The notes under the pieces are model-generated. The model saw only the letters and a program-made list of their open reading frames with translations, ran no database searches and was not told where the DNA came from. This document shows positions 51,306 through 64,000 of a DNA stretch of 64,000 nucleotides, piece by piece. A program made the translations under genes and the position numbers. Source of the DNA: Taeniopygia guttata (lineage: Eukaryota; Chordata; Aves; Passeriformes; Estrildidae). Within the stretch, counting starts at the first letter, position 1. Every line of letters begins with the position of its first letter. The stretch covers positions 20,351,001 through 20,415,000 of the forward strand of contig NC_133032.1 of the NCBI RefSeq assembly GCF_048771995.1, written 5' to 3'.

Positions 51306-51360
51306 GATAGAACATATCTGAATGCTCTACATATCTGATAGAACACTCTGAATGCTCTAC
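51306..51360. repeat. 31-bp imperfect tandem duplication
   Basis: The segment gatagaaca...tgctctac occurs at 51306 and again at 51337, with a one-base deletion and a substitution in the second copy. It directly abuts an AT-rich palindromic stretch on its right. Confidence 0.8.
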
Positions 51361-51422
51361 TATTTATCCAAATATTTAAATAATTATTTATTTGAATATT
51401 TAAATATTTACCTGAATATTTA
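51361..51422. repeat. AT-rich inverted-repeat block
   Basis: A run built from aaatatttaaat-type palindromes repeated in both orientations around an aattatttattt centre. It can form AT-rich hairpins and is a plausible local melting or slippage site. No replication-origin or matrix-attachment function can be claimed from sequence alone. Confidence 0.6.
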
Positions 51423-52155
51423 CTGTTCAGTGCTGCTGAAAGTGTAACAGATTTAATTATAGTTAGATAAATTGAACTAAAAGCAGATCATTCAAAGGGA
51501 AAGACAAGTAATTTTAAAATAAATTACTGTGGAGAAAGATGTATGATATTTTGCCAGTAAGATGCAGGACTTAGTGTCAAAAAGCTAACACTAAGGCTTT
51601 AAAGTAAGATTTTGCTGTTAATGCCTTAATTTATGCTTTAGGAAATGTGGATATGTGGTGCAGTATCCATAAGGAGTGCTGTACTTCTTACAAGATGGAA
51701 TGATTTGCTCTTGATTTTTGTTCAAGAAAGATCTCATGACATCAATTTAACTAACAGCATCCTCTATAAAAGAACATGCATTAGCTTAATATGTTAGAAG
51801 CTTCCATTTCAGCTACTTGTAAATGTGCTAATGCATGTAAACAATTAAATGAGCTCAGACTCATTGATAAGGCTCAAATAAGGCTTTGACAGCTCAAATA
51901 AATTAATCTCTGAAGTTAATCCATCTAGATCTCATGAAACATTTTGAAAGATGCTGCCTTTTTGTTAGCACTGTAGGAACTTGAGTAAACAGTGTGCAAA
52001 CATTTGAATGTTAATTTTAAAGTAATAATTTAAAGGCTTTGTGGTCAATGTATATTAAAAGTTTCAGCTTGAAGATCTTTTGTTCATGACATTCTGCTTT
52101 AACCACTCTTCCTATGATCTACTGATACATTATTTTGTTAATGCTGAATGCTTAA

Positions 52156-52258
52156 CTTTTTTCTTTCTTTTTCCTTTCTCTTCATATCCTGAAGTTCCAA
52201 CTAACCTTTCAATGCTTTTTTTCCTTACCTCTTTTATTTGCTCCATTTATGCATTAAG
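52156..52258 (+). promoter_or_regulatory. ABI2: Splicing control region of the ABI2 microexon
   Basis: Two pyrimidine tracts precede the microexon. A far one (52156-52183) is rich in TTCTTT and CTTTCT motifs of the kind bound by PTBP1. A near one (52205-52258) leads to the ATTAAG acceptor. TGC triplets at 52213, 52239 and 52250 lie between pyrimidines and the splice site, as described for SRRM4/nSR100-dependent neural microexons. Factor binding is inferred from motif type and position. Confidence 0.5.
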
Positions 52259-52276
52259 TGGTTGCTTAGATTTAAG
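52259..52276 (+). CDS. ABI2: ABI2 microexon 4, 18 nt (residues 155-160, WLLRFK)
   Basis: TGG TTG CTT AGA TTT AAG between ATTAAG and GTAAGA encodes WLLRFK, exactly the six residues that follow GHGVK in the longer mammalian ABI2 isoform as I recall it. It is phase 0 at both ends, so inclusion or skipping keeps the frame; skipping joins GHGVK directly to VSTQN. The paralogue ABI1 has a comparable optional WLKAK segment. It extends the homeodomain-homologous region by six hydrophobic/basic residues next to the proline-rich linker. Its small size hides it from frame-based gene finding: an unrelated frame of about 66 codons runs across it. Flanking motifs suggest neural regulation. Confidence 0.93.
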
Positions 52277-63979
<11,703 letters not shown>

Positions 63980-64000
63980 TGACCATCCCTTCTTCCCTTG
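63980..64000 (+). CDS. ABI2: Probable ABI2 exon 9, first 21 nt, cut by window end
   Basis: A strong pyrimidine tract (about 63936-63970) and CCACAG precede 63980. Joined to the single base left by exon 8, it reads on in frame as VTIPSSL plus one base, without a stop. I do not recognise these residues as the GHPVQFYSMNRP segment I recall as following in mammalian ABI2, so this may be an optional exon, a bird variant, or a decoy acceptor. Confidence 0.45.

Overview
The window is a vertebrate nuclear genomic segment, almost certainly from a bird. It holds one recognisable protein-coding gene: the 5' part of ABI2 (Abl interactor 2) on the + strand. The spliced exons encode a protein that matches vertebrate ABI2 almost residue for residue, with ABI2-specific rather than ABI1-specific residues (for example [42 protein letters not shown]). 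The bird assignment rests on two degenerate interspersed elements in introns 1 and 2 that look like LTRs common in avian genomes, and on the very GC-rich CpG-island start of the gene. The species cannot be named.

Layout. Positions 1 to about 13240 are upstream intergenic DNA with no gene I can support. A TATA-less CpG-island promoter occupies about 13240-13990 and carries ETS-like, NRF1-like, GC-box and YY1-like motifs. The ABI2 start codon is at 13718. Coding exons are 13718-13834, 40344-40511, 48359-48535, an 18-nt microexon 52259-52276, 59111-59208, 59932-60078, 61082-61206 and 62129-62314, plus a probable further exon whose first 21 nt (63980-64000) are cut by the window end. All introns are GT-AG and all exon phases agree. 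Intron 1 is about 26.5 kb. The last third of the protein, including the SH3 domain expected from the family, lies beyond the window.

The encoded part covers the N-terminal WAVE-complex-binding helices and coiled coil (exons 1-2), the homeodomain-homologous region (exons 3-4) and the start of the proline/serine-rich region (exons 5-8). ABI proteins are subunits of the WAVE regulatory complex, which couples Rac signalling to Arp2/3-driven actin assembly, and they are partners and substrates of Abl kinases.

I found no novel biological system. The points most worth following are the 18-nt microexon with its splicing-control context, the start-stop uORF two bases upstream of the main ATG, the sharp GC3 spike in exon 6, the NAGNAG acceptor of exon 7, the alanine-run growth in exon 8, and two antisense-oriented LTR-like insertions.
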